The translations under genes and the position numbers were made by a program. A stretch of 64,000 bases of DNA, from positions 10,875,752 through 10,939,751 of the forward strand of contig RSEF01000004.1 of NCBI GenBank assembly GCA_003993805.1, given 5' to 3'. The notes under the pieces are model-generated. The model was not told the origin of the DNA, did not search any database, and was given only the letters and a program-made list of their open reading frames with translations. How positions within the stretch are numbered: the first letter of the stretch is position 1; each line of letters begins with the position of its first letter. Below, in pieces: positions 1-11,767 of the stretch. This stretch comes from Himantopus leucocephalus. Taxonomy: Eukaryota > Chordata > Aves > Charadriiformes > Recurvirostridae.

Positions 1-919
1 TCACCATATTGATGAAGATCTTGATAGCTTTCTTTAGTTTGAATGATCAACAAATTCCTATTTTAACAAATAACTTTTAAGGGAAAGTAGCAGAGGAAGA
101 GAAACAGGAGGATTTCATTTTTGTCCGGACAGTAAAAGATACATCTTTTGCATAGACTATTCAGCCCTTCCAGATGAGTCAAAACTTGAGAAATCATTTT
201 GCGTGTTCTTTCAAAATCCATTTTTCTTCTTTCAAGTATTAGAAATGTATCCTCAAATGCAACAGTTTGTGTTTTACCATGAATCAATACACAGCTGTTA
301 ACATGCACTGAACGAAAGAAGAGAAGAGCGTTAGGCTGTTGTGTGCTACAGCCTGTCTTTTTCATCCAGCTGACTCCTTTAATCTTCGGGACCTTTTTCC
401 TTTAAAGGGAGGGGTGGGTTGTATGGCTTATTTTTTATTTTTTATTTAAATTTAAATTAAATTCTCTTGCCCTTGGGCTGAAAGCGTGCTTTGCCAGATC
501 TCAAAGATGGTGACTCATTCCTCTGTGGCTTCTCAGGTAGGGTAGTTATTTTTTAAAATAAGCCTCAGTCACAAAGTTCTGAACGGTTAAAAAACGATTG
601 TGCGATATTAACACATTTATTTTTTCCCTTTATTGGTGTACAAATGCAGTTCTTTACTCTCTTGTTCCTTCCGTTTTAAAAATGGTACCCTGTGTTACAA
701 GGCAATAACTAAAAAACTATGTCATTTGCAGAAGAAAGTGCACGAAGACGTGTTTTTTGTAGACGCTGTGGGCACTTCAAAGAATGACATGCAGTAGTTT
801 CAAGAGTGAAGTTATTTTCAGCTGTTTGGCAGTTTTTTGTTCTAGCCATTGTCAAGCATATTGTAAACAAAGCACAGTAATTAACCAGAAGTACACATTT
901 TCATTTTTTCCCCTCCTAG
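1..919. other. Intron of POF1B, no exon recognised
   Basis: This AT-rich stretch lies upstream of the first recognisable POF1B exon, whose acceptor is at 918-919. No segment with POF1B-like coding content and flanking splice sites is seen. It is therefore read as intron, with the earlier exons of the gene to the left of the window. Confidence 0.6.
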
Positions 920-1012
920 ATGAGAGTGACATCAGATAAATCTTTGAGACTTGTGCTTTCCACTTTCAAAAATTTACGTGAAGAGCTCTGCCATTTGCAG
1001 GATGACCTGGGG
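920..1012 (+). CDS. POF1B: POF1B exon (31 codons, phase 0)
   Basis: A pyrimidine-rich acceptor ends at 919 and the donor GTAAGC starts at 1013. The exon translates to RVTSDKSLRLVLSTFKNL followed by REELCHLQDDLG. The ATG at 920 is an internal methionine directly after the acceptor, not a start. Confidence 0.93.
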
Positions 1013-4000
1013 GTAAGCCGTATTTTTCAGCTCCCATAGCCTCATCCATTTGTTTCTCAGCTGTCAGTAGGAAGTCCATTATGATGGAATTTCAACTGTG
1101 AAGTCCAGGCTTTACTTGCTTTAATGGAAATGGCTGGTTTATTAATTGCGTTGCAAGACTGATACAGTGGATGAAGTTACATTTCTTTCTAGTGGTGGTT
1201 TTCAAGTGTTCAATTTGTTGAAGCCTAAAAAATGAAATACTTTCAAAGGAAGAAAAGACTCTGCTGAGTGAAGTTAGATTTAAAGCTCTGAATTGGTAAA
1301 TACAATGCATATATATCTCTACGTAGGTGCAGATGTATGGAACTGTGGGTTTACTTTTAACGAGGACAAGGCGTATACACCAGGTGCCTATTTGCTAGCG
1401 CTGTTCCAGGAATCAGGAGACCTCGCTTCCATTCTCTCCTGACAAAGCTGTATTTCCCGCTTCATAGGAGAGCTCCTGTCAGCTGGTGGCTTTAACAGCT
1501 CCAGAGGTTCTGCAGGGTACAGGCAGCCCAGTTGGAAGCCGGAGCTCTACAGCTGCTGAGACAGACAGTACATAATTGCCGTTAGGAAGGCAGAAGTGTT
1601 TCCCACACCAGCCCAAGTACTCGGCACCACCGGAAACTTCACAGCATTCTCGTGTGAAATGCAAAGTTTACGGAGGGAAGAGGGAGTTTGAACTGTCATC
1701 TTTAACATAGAACAAGGAGTCTGAGCAGTGAAGTGCGTCTTAGTTTTGGGGGTTTTTTTGGTTTCTTTTTAACAACTACAATAATCCTTTCTGGGACAGA
1801 CTGAAGAGCAGTGTCCAGGATGCCAGTGCTTACCACACAACACAAACCCGCAGATATTACAGTCATGGGCAACTCTGTGCTATGTAGTTAAAAAAACACA
1901 TAGTTCCAATAAAATTGAGTATTTGCTCAGTTCTAAAACATCACTTAGTAATTACACAGTATGCTGCGCTTTGAATACGGGAAAAGTTTACTGAAAAATT
2001 GTAGCTATTGACTATAAATATTTTTGTCTTATAGAAGTTAGAAACCGAGACTGTCTTACTTAAGAAGGATTTGGCTTTTAAAGATTCTCAAGTAAAAGAA
2101 TATGAAACTATGTTGACTTCTCTGAGAGAGAATAATCGTCAGCAGCAGGTAAATCCAAAAATATATTTCCAGTGTAAGTCAAACATGAGCCAGCGTGTTG
2201 ACTTCTGAGTATTCTGAGTAACTGCTGCCCGGTGTATGTTTGTGTATGCGTGTCACCCTGTCATTTCCTTAAGGAACACCACGCATTCCTTCCACTTCTG
2301 TGCTTTCCAGCAGGGACTCAGAGAGAGTACTGCAAAATGCCGCTCTCTGGAAGAGCAGCTCCTCTCTCTTCGGCTCAGTGAGGGAGAAAAGGATTGTCAG
2401 CTAAAGGAACTGGAGTACTGCAAGCGTGCCTTGGAGCAAGAGATCCAGAGCCTTAGACTACAGGTAATAGGCTCCCTTGATACAGATGCATTAATGGATG
2501 AAAATTAATGATGAAAACTCTCTTCTTAAAAAATTATTTTGTTTTCTGTAGACCTGCTCTAATCCAACGCTACAGACCACCACAGATGAACTCTCTAGCC
2601 GTTATGTAGAGATGATCAATAACTTGAGAGAGGATAAAGATCGTGAGATCCGCAATCTTAGGGTAAGTTGATTACTTTGGCATGGTGCATTCCTCACCCT
2701 GTACGACTGCAGGCGAATGCCTTCTTTTTTAATTGAGGAATTGGAAAGATGTACCATATGTACTTCTTAGATACCTTTTGGTTCTGCAGTTACTTTACAC
2801 ATAGACACTAATGATTGCTCAGAAACCAGAGAACATAAAAATGTGATTTAAAAAAAACCCCACAATTCCTTAGATGTAGGAATTAGGGATAATCAGATTA
2901 ACAGTCTTTCCTAAAGGGATATCTTGTGTGTCCTGATAAAGTAAGAAACTAGCCAAAGGACACCTAACAGAAAACAAAAATAAATCCCAGTCGCAAATGT
3001 ATGTAGGAAACATCTCTCAAATCACTGTAGTAATAGTTTACCACCCTGGAAGCCAATTCAACTTGTTTGGTGGTGTATTAGCTTTATTGAGTTATAAAAC
3101 TGTTAAATTGATACTGGGTAGAATTCAGTCCAGTTAGCACTTTCTGAATTTACTGTGCAGCTCAACATTCTTATTTGAAAATCATTGGGTCTTACTGTTC
3201 ATGATTTTAATGAAAAAAAAAAAAATAAAAATATACATCCGGAGTCCTAGATATATACTGAGAGGTCCCCTGCAAGGAGCACCCAACACCTAACTATTCC
3301 TTCACGTACGTTTTATAGTCTCAGTTATGCCAATTCCAGCAAGATATATCACGGAGAGAAGGAAGTAACAGCGACTTGCAAATAAGGCTGCATGAACTGA
3401 CGTCGATGCTGGAGGAGAAAGAGGCTTTTATTAAACAACAGCAAGAGGTAAAATAATACAACTTATTTCTCTTCTAAGAATTTTTGTATTTAACCCTCCA
3501 CTTACTGTGTAGGTGGAAACTTCCTAGGAAGTCACCTGTACTCTCCTGGTTCAGGAATCAGGCTTAGCTTTTTTTTTTTTTTAACTGAATCCTTTTCCTC
3601 TGCCAGTCTTTTGGAAGGACAGCCTTTTTCGGACTGCTCTTTGAGAGGAATTTCTGCAAATACTTTGTTGTGACTTTAGTGAACTAATACTTCCGAAAAC
3701 ATTATTTCATTTGAATGTTTACTTTTGGTTTTCTCAGGACCTCTTCAGATTGAAGCATGAGAAATTATCAGGCAGTCAGTCCCCTGGTGTAACAGCTATC
3801 ATCACCAAGAAGTAATGTAGTTATTCACCCTTCTTAAAACTACACCCTTTTGATTTTCCATTGTATATAGCTTCTGTTAACCAAGTTCTCGCCTCCTGAA
3901 AATGTCTTAATACTGCCTGTTCAATTTAAAGGGGAAAAAGTGGATAGGCTTTCCTATCCGGGGAGGATTCAATACTAAGCACTGTAATAGCAATGGGAGG

Positions 4001-6122
4001 GGTGGCCAGCGTGTTAAAGTGGCATTTAAGTGACTGTATTAGCTTTTTAGGTACTAATGAAAACATTTGGGGATTAAAGACTGGAAGGACTGTGTGGGAA
4101 GATGAGAGTTACTGAGCTGGATAGGGGTATGCAGACTTCAGCTTACAGCTTTGCAACTCTCTTTAATACAGGTACAGGAATCAGTATCCGATTCTGGGTC
4201 TCCTGTCTGATGACTACAAGGTTACATCACCTGTCAATAAATCACAAACTATTGTAATTGAGAGGACTGGAGAGATATGGAAACATGTAAGTTTACTAGA
4301 GATTGAGTATTCAGTCTCTGAACTTCCTAAGTATTCAATTTAACTTTAAAGAATGTATTGGCCAGAACTGACAGCTGAGAGAAAAAGCCACAGTGTTAAT
4401 TTAACTTGGCTGCAAAAAACAAAGAGTGGGTGATTAAAGTGAAGGAACTGTACTGTCTATTGCAGGAGGGCAGTAATTGTTGGGTGGAGTATGAATAAAA
4501 TAACCTTTTGTTGTCTTCTCTGACACATAATTACCTTTAACAAAAGAAGTGGCATTGCTGGAACACCAGCCTCTGCCCTCCTGCACAAGGCGGTCTTCCG
4601 GGCATCACTGTACTGGGACTCTTTCCGTGTTGTGCTCACAGGTGAGGGAGTGTTTTGGGTGGGCAGCATTCCTGAGTCACCAGCATTAATGACTCCAAAT
4701 TATTACTACAACATACTAAGCACCACGTCCCTGAAACTTACATTGAGACAGGGCAGTGAGTGACTCAGGAAATGCAGAAGAGTGGAGACTTTTTAAGGAG
4801 TGATTCAAAGAAAAATACAGAGTAGGCCTGCAGAAGCTATTCGTACTCTACCGGGCACAAGGTAACGTTGCCAAGTCTGAATACAAGGTAAAGGCTGGAG
4901 AAAGATCAACATGGCCCATTCACAACCGGAATGGAATGGAATCCGACAATGCTGTCTGCAGAGTATGGCAGAGCAGCACAAATAAACAAGCGTTAAGAGA
5001 GTAGCGTTGTGAGGGACGTGACCAAGAAAAGACAATTCCGTGAGCAGCCTGAACAGATGAAGGGTAAAACATCTGGCACGTTCTAAAACGGTGTATTACC
5101 TGGAGCAGGATTAAGAAATGAAAAGGTAGATAGAGGTCGCTGGCAGAGTTTAATACTGATCTCTAAAACTCATCCAGTTGCATTGCAACCTAGTGAAATG
5201 TCCAGGAATTAAACATTAATAAAGAAATTACAAAAAAAAAGCCAAAACCCGCTCCTTCCTAGCATACTTGAAAAGTCAGTCATACTTTCCATTGTAGGAA
5301 ATGGAAAAGATGAGCGTACTCTGCATTTGAAGAGATCAGTATCATTAAATAAATGAGAACTGTTTGTAAGTTTGCCAAGCTCTTGATCAATCACCACTGC
5401 AAGTTTCAGCTGAAACAAAATTACTCTGCTGCAAGATAAACTTGCTACGTTTGAGAAGTGCCAATTTCCCCTTTGCTCCAAGCTTCACAAGGACTTCGGT
5501 GTTTCTGTGCTGGCAGCCCAGTCTGTATCTCTGTGTTCGTTACTGAACAGTAATGCCCACGGGTATCTGCACAGGGCGGGTTTTATACTGAAAGTAAGTA
5601 GCCCATAGACAATACTCTTTCAAGCAATGATTATTTGTCATGCTCAGTCCTTCAGGATACTCAAATGAAAGTACTTAAATGTTCTTTGTAATTCTAATTA
5701 TTAGTTATATTAGAGAAAACTTGTAGGGTAGAAATTTTGTAACACCCACTATTTAGGTATAACTTCCTGTTCTTGGTTGTTTTCCTAAGTACAAAAGAGC
5801 TGTTGTCCTTGGTTTTGCGTTCACTGGAGACAGTGAATCACGCCAGTTCTGACATCTGCCCTCGCTGAACAAAACCGTTTACAACTTAATGATACAACTT
5901 TGACCTTGCCAGTACTGGCTGCTGGGAGTGCTGACACACTCGACCTTTGTTAAGGAGGAAAGGCCCACTGGCCACTTGAGACGCTTTCAAAGTCAGGCCC
6001 TTAGAGACAATAAATACAGAATTAAATGAGGCATGTTTTATATACCAGGCAGTTTTGTTTTATACACAGAAATAAGTTTGTGTATTTTCTTCTAACAAGC
6101 TGCTTGTTTCTTTCAGGAATGA
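920..6122 (+). CDS. POF1B: POF1B C-terminal half (partial, 8 exons)
   Basis: POF1B (premature ovarian failure 1B) is an epithelial coiled-coil protein of tight junctions and the actin/keratin cytoskeleton. Coding exons are 920-1012, 2035-2148, 2311-2463, 2552-2662, 3319-3447, 3738-3811, 4172-4286 and 6117-6122. All have AG/GT borders, and the phases join into one frame of about 264 residues. Recognisable segments are VTSDKSLRLVLSTFKNLREE, KELEYCKRALEQEIQSLRLQ, EKEAFIKQQQ and ITKKYRNQYPILGLLSDDY, which match my memory of the human protein closely. The family length is about 590 residues, so roughly the last 45% is present and the 5' part lies left of the window. Heptad-like, Glu/Lys/Leu-rich composition across the first five exons fits a coiled coil. 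The gene is tail-to-tail with ZNF711, as at human Xq21. Confidence 0.95.
2035..2148 (+). CDS. POF1B: POF1B exon (38 codons, phase 0)
   Basis: Acceptor TTATAG at 2029-2034 and donor GTAAAT at 2149. It encodes KLETETVLLKKDLAFKDSQV and then KEYETMLTSLRENNRQQQ, a coiled-coil segment ending in the family's glutamine run. Confidence 0.93.
2311..2463 (+). CDS. POF1B: POF1B exon (51 codons, phase 0) with NAGNAG acceptor
   Basis: Acceptor TTTCCAG is followed at once by CAG, so two tandem acceptors (2310 and 2313) could include or drop one glutamine. The exon encodes QGLRESTAKCRSLEEQLLSL through KELEYCKRALEQEIQSLRLQ. The donor GTAATA starts at 2464. Confidence 0.93.
2552..2662 (+). CDS. POF1B: POF1B exon (37 codons, phase 0)
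   Basis: Acceptor TTCTGTAG ends at 2551 and donor GTAAGT starts at 2663. The exon encodes TCSNPTLQTTTDELSSRYVE and MINNLREDKDREIRNLR, matching the NLR-EKDREI motif of the family. Confidence 0.93.
3319..3447 (+). CDS. POF1B: POF1B exon (43 codons, phase 0)
   Basis: Acceptor TTTATAG ends at 3318 and the donor starts at 3448. It encodes SQLCQFQQDISRREGSNSDL then QIRLHELTSMLEEKEAFIKQ and QQE, the last long coiled-coil block. Confidence 0.93.
3738..3811 (+). CDS. POF1B: POF1B exon (24 codons, ends in phase 2)
   Basis: Acceptor TTTTCTCAG ends at 3737 and donor GTAATG starts at 3812. It encodes DLFRLKHEKLSGSQSPGVTA then IITK. The last codon AA|G is completed by the next exon, restoring ITKKY. Confidence 0.92.
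4172..4286 (+). CDS. POF1B: POF1B exon with conserved C-terminal motif
   Basis: Acceptor AATACAG ends at 4171 and donor GTAAGT starts at 4287. It encodes YRNQYPILGLLSDDYKVTSP and NKSQTIVIERTGEIWKH. YRxQYPILGLLxDDY is the diagnostic C-terminal block of POF1B. Confidence 0.93.
6117..6122 (+). CDS. POF1B: POF1B terminal coding exon: one Glu codon then stop
   Basis: A strong acceptor (GCTTGTTTCTTTCAG) ends at 6116. In the phase carried from 4286 the exon reads GAA TGA, so the last 3'UTR exon adds one glutamate before the stop. If the 4287 donor were not used, the frame would end within the intron with a slightly different tail. Confidence 0.75.
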   Translation, partial: E

Positions 6123-7335
6123 AAGAAATCCCTAAGCCATCAGAGCTGCTCAAAGGAGTTCACGATGACTAAAATTGCTTTACTTCCTGCTGTTTTGCAT
6201 CCGAAAAAGGTTCAGTCTGATAGCGAGAAAGGCTGAGGAACACATCAAGGACATGGAAGCACTAAGATGATGGAAAACACTGTCTCATCCTCACCGTAAA
6301 GAACTCGGTCACCTGTCTCCATAATCTGCCACTAACAGCTGTGTACAAATGTTATTTGTACTTTTTCATGCACTTACGTTTCGCTCAGAAGAGAGAGGTG
6401 TTGCCGTGCTTCTGTGGACTTCTGTTTTTCTTGACATGACTAACTTCTACTCTTCAGCCAGTCCTGAAGCAACCTAAAAGACAGAAGGAAGTCTGAAACC
6501 TTTTCCTTTTTGTACTATTTGCCCTATTCTTCTGTCCTGTCTACTCATGCTGAGAGGTGAGAATGATAGAAATTTAAGTCCGACACATACTTGTTGGCTG
6601 GTTTCAATACAGATTCCCAGACTGCCGTTTCATCTACTGCTTCCGACTGAAGATGAAGCAAGCCCCAGAAACAACTTTCATGGAGAACTTAAAAAAATAC
6701 CTGACTGAAAAACACTTACCTTACATCTGCCTATGTAGGGGAAGCAAAACCACAAAGGCAAATTATTTAACTTACTCCAGGTACACAATTCCTCAAACTC
6801 AACCTACTGAATTGGCAAATAGCAGCCTTAGCTAGTTCAGTGAAACCACTGGGCAAATGCTAATTTTGAAGAATGTTATTTACCTCAGAGCTGATGTATT
6901 TTCAGCTGAACCTTTATAAGCCCCCAAACCAGCCACAGGTATTTATTTACAGTGCCTGAAAATTCGAAGAACTTGGTATATTTTTTTATAGATAAACTTA
7001 GTTTGAAAATAGCTCACAGACTAAATTTCATTATCAGACCAACCTTCCATTTGCACTTTTGCTCCTTGCAGGACCACAGAAATTATCTCAAAATTATTTG
7101 GTATTAATAATTACATAGTTGTCTAAGCAACACAGTGCAGAGAATCACAGAGGAAATTCTAACTATGCAATCAAAAGGTGCTGGCTCTTTATCACCGGGT
7201 TCTTGCTTTGCTTTATTTCTGCAGACATATATTTCTGTTCACAAATAATATATATCATAGACAATGTCTACTGGTGAAAGAATGCTGTAGGCTATGGGTA
7301 ACTATGAAATAAACCTAAATGTAACTTTCTGAATC
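6123..7335 (+). other. POF1B: POF1B 3'UTR with poly(A) site
   Basis: About 1.2 kb of non-coding sequence follows the stop and ends at AATAAA (7308-7313). A T/GT-rich stretch, including repeated TGTC at about 7337-7345, lies just downstream. This is a standard vertebrate cleavage signal. No recognisable coding segment lies in this interval. Confidence 0.7.
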
Positions 7336-9413
7336 ATGTCTGTCTGTACTGGAAACATCTCGTGTCTATGCGATAGGCTGGAGGGGGGTGTTCTGGGAGG
7401 TGTGATACTGCCTTGTTTTAGACAACTTCTTGTTCCTCTAAATGGATGTTCACAAGCAAAGGAATAGCGTTAGGTCCTGTTTCTTGCTACTGACGCCAGT
7501 CCCCCACTCAGTTAAAGGTGGGATGTTGAAGATGACCTCACACTCTTCGTAACGGGGAGGAAGAGGCCAAGCATAAAACTGCTCCCTGCACTGCTCCTGA
7601 GTCTGTCCCAGCTAAGATGGGCCTGCAGTGTCAGAAGCCAACTAAGAGTCTGTACCATCAAACAACAATCACTTTAGCCTAGCTTTATAGAAAGAGGTTT
7701 TAATTAGCTAAAAACTAAATATTATCGTTTGAATGAGGCCCCTCTGAAATCAGTAATTATTAGATTCTAAAATAACTGCCTTGTTTCTGTAGAGCAGTTA
7801 AATATAAGGTACATATACATAAGGAGTTAATATACTAATGACACAGAGTAGTGTCAAAGTGTGTATTCTACCCCAATAAACAATTTAAGCTACGCTTTCA
7901 TTAATGACTTTTACCTTTGGTGACTTAAATGATAAATAAAGAGGAAGAACACCACATTTCTTTAATGCCATCACACTGTTATCTGTGCATAACTGTGCAG
8001 TTATCCCAACTGAAGGAGACACAAAATAGTTTGCTGACTTACTGTGGTAGTCGCCGTGATCTCAGCTGGGCTTGACTAGTTGGGAGCATCACACAAACAG
8101 CTCAGAAGAAGCTACGAACAGCAGAAACATGAGCTGTTAATGGAAGTACTGTGCGCTCATCTCAGCCACTGCAAGGGCTGTACAGTGTAGTTGGTTACTC
8201 ACCACACCATCCACTAACACTAACCAATGTTTCTGTAACTCCCTACACCTCAAGACCATGCAATAGCACAACACAAGCAGTAAACACCCTTAAAGGACAG
8301 AAACACGCGGGCTCTGAATGGTCAGAGCTGCTGGGTGTGGTGTTCTAATTTATGACAAAAGCCATGATTAGGCAAATGACCTGTTTCACATATCCAGCTG
8401 GTATTACGGTAAAGCTGAAAACACCGTGATTGTTCTCCATGCCTGAAGAGGTGCGTAACATATATACAACGTAAAAAAAAAGCCCAGTTTGCTAATTAGG
8501 AAAGACAAATGTCAATACTGTATTGTGCAGCACAGATCAGCTCCTCTAAGGTTTGCTCATTAAAGTACTTTAAGACTTCTGTACACTGTACATGCTACAG
8601 AGCCGACTGTCGTAACAACACATTTTACTCATAGATGACATGAAGCTGAATCAGACCAGGCGATGAGGCACAGTGGCCATTTGCGGCTGGTTCTGATTTC
8701 AAACTTATTTAAGGAGCAAATTTAGTATATTTTTATAATAAAAGTATATATTATTTGCCATAGCTCACGTATTGCCTCTTGCCTGTTGAACTGAAACTGA
8801 TTTACCTAACATCATTTCTGCTGCAGTTTACAGAAACACATTTTGCTCCTTTACTCATCTCTGTAAATCCTAGTTATCACCCTAATTACAAACTTTAGAC
8901 AATTTTTCACCTCAATTTCAAGTAGGTCCACTGACACTTCTACATTTTTTCAGGAAGAAATTAGAAAAATCAAAGACAGCATTTACTTCCTATATTTAAA
9001 ACAATTTACTTAACTGCCCTATTAAGAATGTCTTTATCAATAGTTTTATTACATAAACTCTCACCGCCTAAACAGATTTGATGATAGCATGCAGAGTTTC
9101 TTGTTCTTACACTGAAGAACAGGAGAAAATTGTCTTCGGATTTCTATTACTGACTTTCTTCCATGCAACTCAGTATGTGCTATGGAACATTTTACCTGCC
9201 TCAGCTGTAAAATAAAAGCCAAATACAGCCCTGGTTCAAAAGTGACTGACACCGCAAGCATTCTGTCTGAAGAGTCAACACAGGCTTTGAATTCTACATC
9301 AAGGTAACTTACCTTTACCGTGAGAGTACTCTGCTGGTGGTGGTCTGTATTTTTTCTCTCTCAATTTCATCACCTTTAATTGCAGGCATTTGAAACCTGA
9401 AGGAAAAAAAAAA

Positions 9414-9513
9414 NNNNNNNNNNNNNNNNNNNNNNNNNNNNNNNNNNNNNNNNNNNNNNNNNNNNNNNNNNNNNNNNNNNNNNNNNNNNNNNNNNNNNNN
9501 NNNNNNNNNNNNN
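9414..9513. other. Assembly gap (100 N)
   Basis: Exactly 100 N, the usual placeholder for a gap of unknown size. It follows an A-run at 9403-9413. Apparent open frames across it are artefacts. Confidence 0.98.
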
Positions 9514-9853
9514 ACTTTGCCTATTCACCATCCAGCTTGGACAGTTACAAGAAGCTTCAACATCCACAGCTATACAGAAAGATCCCAATTCTGGAAGAAG
9601 GAGCAGAAGCACTGGTGGGAATTCCAACCAGTCCAGCCTCAAGTCATCAACATGTAAGCAGCACTGGACAGAACCAGCAAAGGGCCAAGTAGAAGCACAC
9701 ACCTTCCCAGTGATACCATAAGCTACTGAACTTCAAAACCATCACTCAAGAAAAAAGTCAGACAAACTTATTTTTTAAAACTGTTTGAAATTTAACAACA
9801 TATGGATGGCAATTCATTAACCTTAACGCTGTGTGGGTTAAGTCTCAAGGCTT

Positions 9854-9952
9854 TTCTCAGGCTTTTCCTCTCTTTGACAGACCTTGTTTCCTTGTCCTTC
9901 TTNTTCTCAGGCTTTTCCTCTCTTTGACAGACCTTGTTTCCTTGTCCTTCTT
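9854..9952. repeat. 49-bp identical direct repeat around a single N
   Basis: The segment at 9854-9902 is repeated without change at 9904-9952, with one N at 9903 between. This looks like two overlapping contig ends abutted rather than merged, not a genuine tandem repeat. Confidence 0.85.
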
Positions 9953-11767
9953 CTTTTAGCTAGGTTTCATTGTCCATGCACTGCCAAGAGAAGAAAAGAC
10001 AAGCAATTACTATAAAGAAAGAAATGTTCGAAAAGCTAATGCAATAAGCCAACCAAGGAAAAGCAGTAACTCATCTTGAGACCTCACAATGGACAAGGCT
10101 GCCTGCAACCATCCTGCTAAGTTTAACACCTCCGTCTCTCCACCCAGCCATCACAAAAAGCAGGGCTCACACATGGAAGATTGCACTGGTCTGAACCTGC
10201 TTCGAGTCCTACATACTTTCCCGTATTTGTACCGTAGTTGATAATAACCAACATTTGTAGTTTTTCCAACCACTATTCCCTCCCTCACATCTTCAAAGAC
10301 ATGTTCCTCACAGATATTAATGTTCAAAAGGTATGACTTTTTTTTTTCTAATTAAAAAGAAATCTCATTAGGTGGACTTACAGACTGTTAAACCTCAATA
10401 CCAATTTCAACTTCTGTACCACGAAGTTACAGGACTTCATCATTCTATAATATAACGAAATTGATGCCCCACTGTGTACCATGCTCTTAGGAACAGAAGA
10501 TACCATTCAGGGACTCTGAGCTAAACAAACCAACCAAGCAACGAGCTCACGCTACAGAACTGTTCATCACAGAAAGAATTAACCCACATACGTAATTTTA
10601 AACTATCAGATATGTAAAGGTCAAAGGCTTTCACTGCGCTCCTTGGAAGAAACACTACTTTTATCCTCCAACGTGCATTGTAAAATGTAAACATGCATAT
10701 AGGTCGCCAGTAAATACCAAGTATGAATAACAAAAGGGATCAAAACATGATGTGAATGCAATGCTTAAAGGCATTATGTTCAGATTGCATACCGCTGTCT
10801 AAAATGACAGCTCTCCAGAAATTTTATTTCCGTCATTTCTACCCCCCCATCGTGTTCTGTACCCCATGGACTCTTAAACAACGTGGGATTAAGTCTTTTT
10901 ACAAGGTTGGCTACAGAAAATGTTTAAAATAGTCACGTACCTGATGATTCTGTCCATTTGTAAGGTGGACAAATGAGCCCGCATGGATGTGTGCTTTGTC
11001 ACAGTCAGAATGTCATCTTCAGTCTGCTATGAAGAAACTCCTTCAGTCTATGCATTCAATGTAACGTTCAGGAATAAAGCATTAAAATTGTCAACAAACA
11101 AAACCTTAATCTCTCAAGATTTTTTGAATGCTACGGCCTCCTCCTCTGATTGCTGGACATACAAAAAGAAGTACTATAAACAAAACCCAGATAAACAGGT
11201 TCACATCTGCATCGTTTCTGGTTTTTAGTACAAAACCTACGAGTTCACTGGCTAAAAGCCCGCTGGAAATCCTTGATGAAGAGTTCATTTAAATCACACT
11301 CTCTTCTTAATTTTTTTAATCTATTGCTGATGTCATAATTCAAGTATTCTAAAAGAGAGGGAAATTAAGAAAGCAGTATTTTTAGTATTTCATTTTGCAA
11401 GCTGTTCTTATTACACAGATAAAAAGAAAAAACCTACCTGCCTTTTCCCAAAATATGAGAGTAGTTTTATGTTCTCTTTACTTAAAGGAAAAAATTTCAA
11501 AGGAATGTCAGTATCACATTTGATAACTGTTTTAGAAATAAGCACAAGTACATTATCTGTAACTTTAAAGGGTCAGTCAAATAAAGCCCCAATACTCTCC
11601 CCTCAATAGTCTGATAAATATACCTCAAGGAACCTGTTTACTTGCAATGTTATTACATATTAATTAGTAAATCATGTCATTAAAAATATTAGGCAAGTTT
11701 ACATAGACTTTCCTAAACACCATAAATGAAAAGCAAACTCCAAAAAATTTGGAGTGCAAGAGATGCG

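Larger units (their letters stand above)
7336..11767. other. Intergenic stretch between convergent genes
   Basis: AT-rich sequence between the poly(A) ends of POF1B and ZNF711. I see no spliced coding segment, RNA gene or intact mobile element. It contains a 100-base unsized gap and one short duplicated contig-end artefact, listed separately. The open frames here are short and lack coding character. Confidence 0.5.

Noticed and set aside
63..365. 100-codon minus-strand frame left of POF1B
   Set aside because: No splice context or recognised family; it lies opposite a POF1B intron.
9376..9702. Frames on both strands crossing the 100-N gap
   Set aside because: The open reading depends on Ns.
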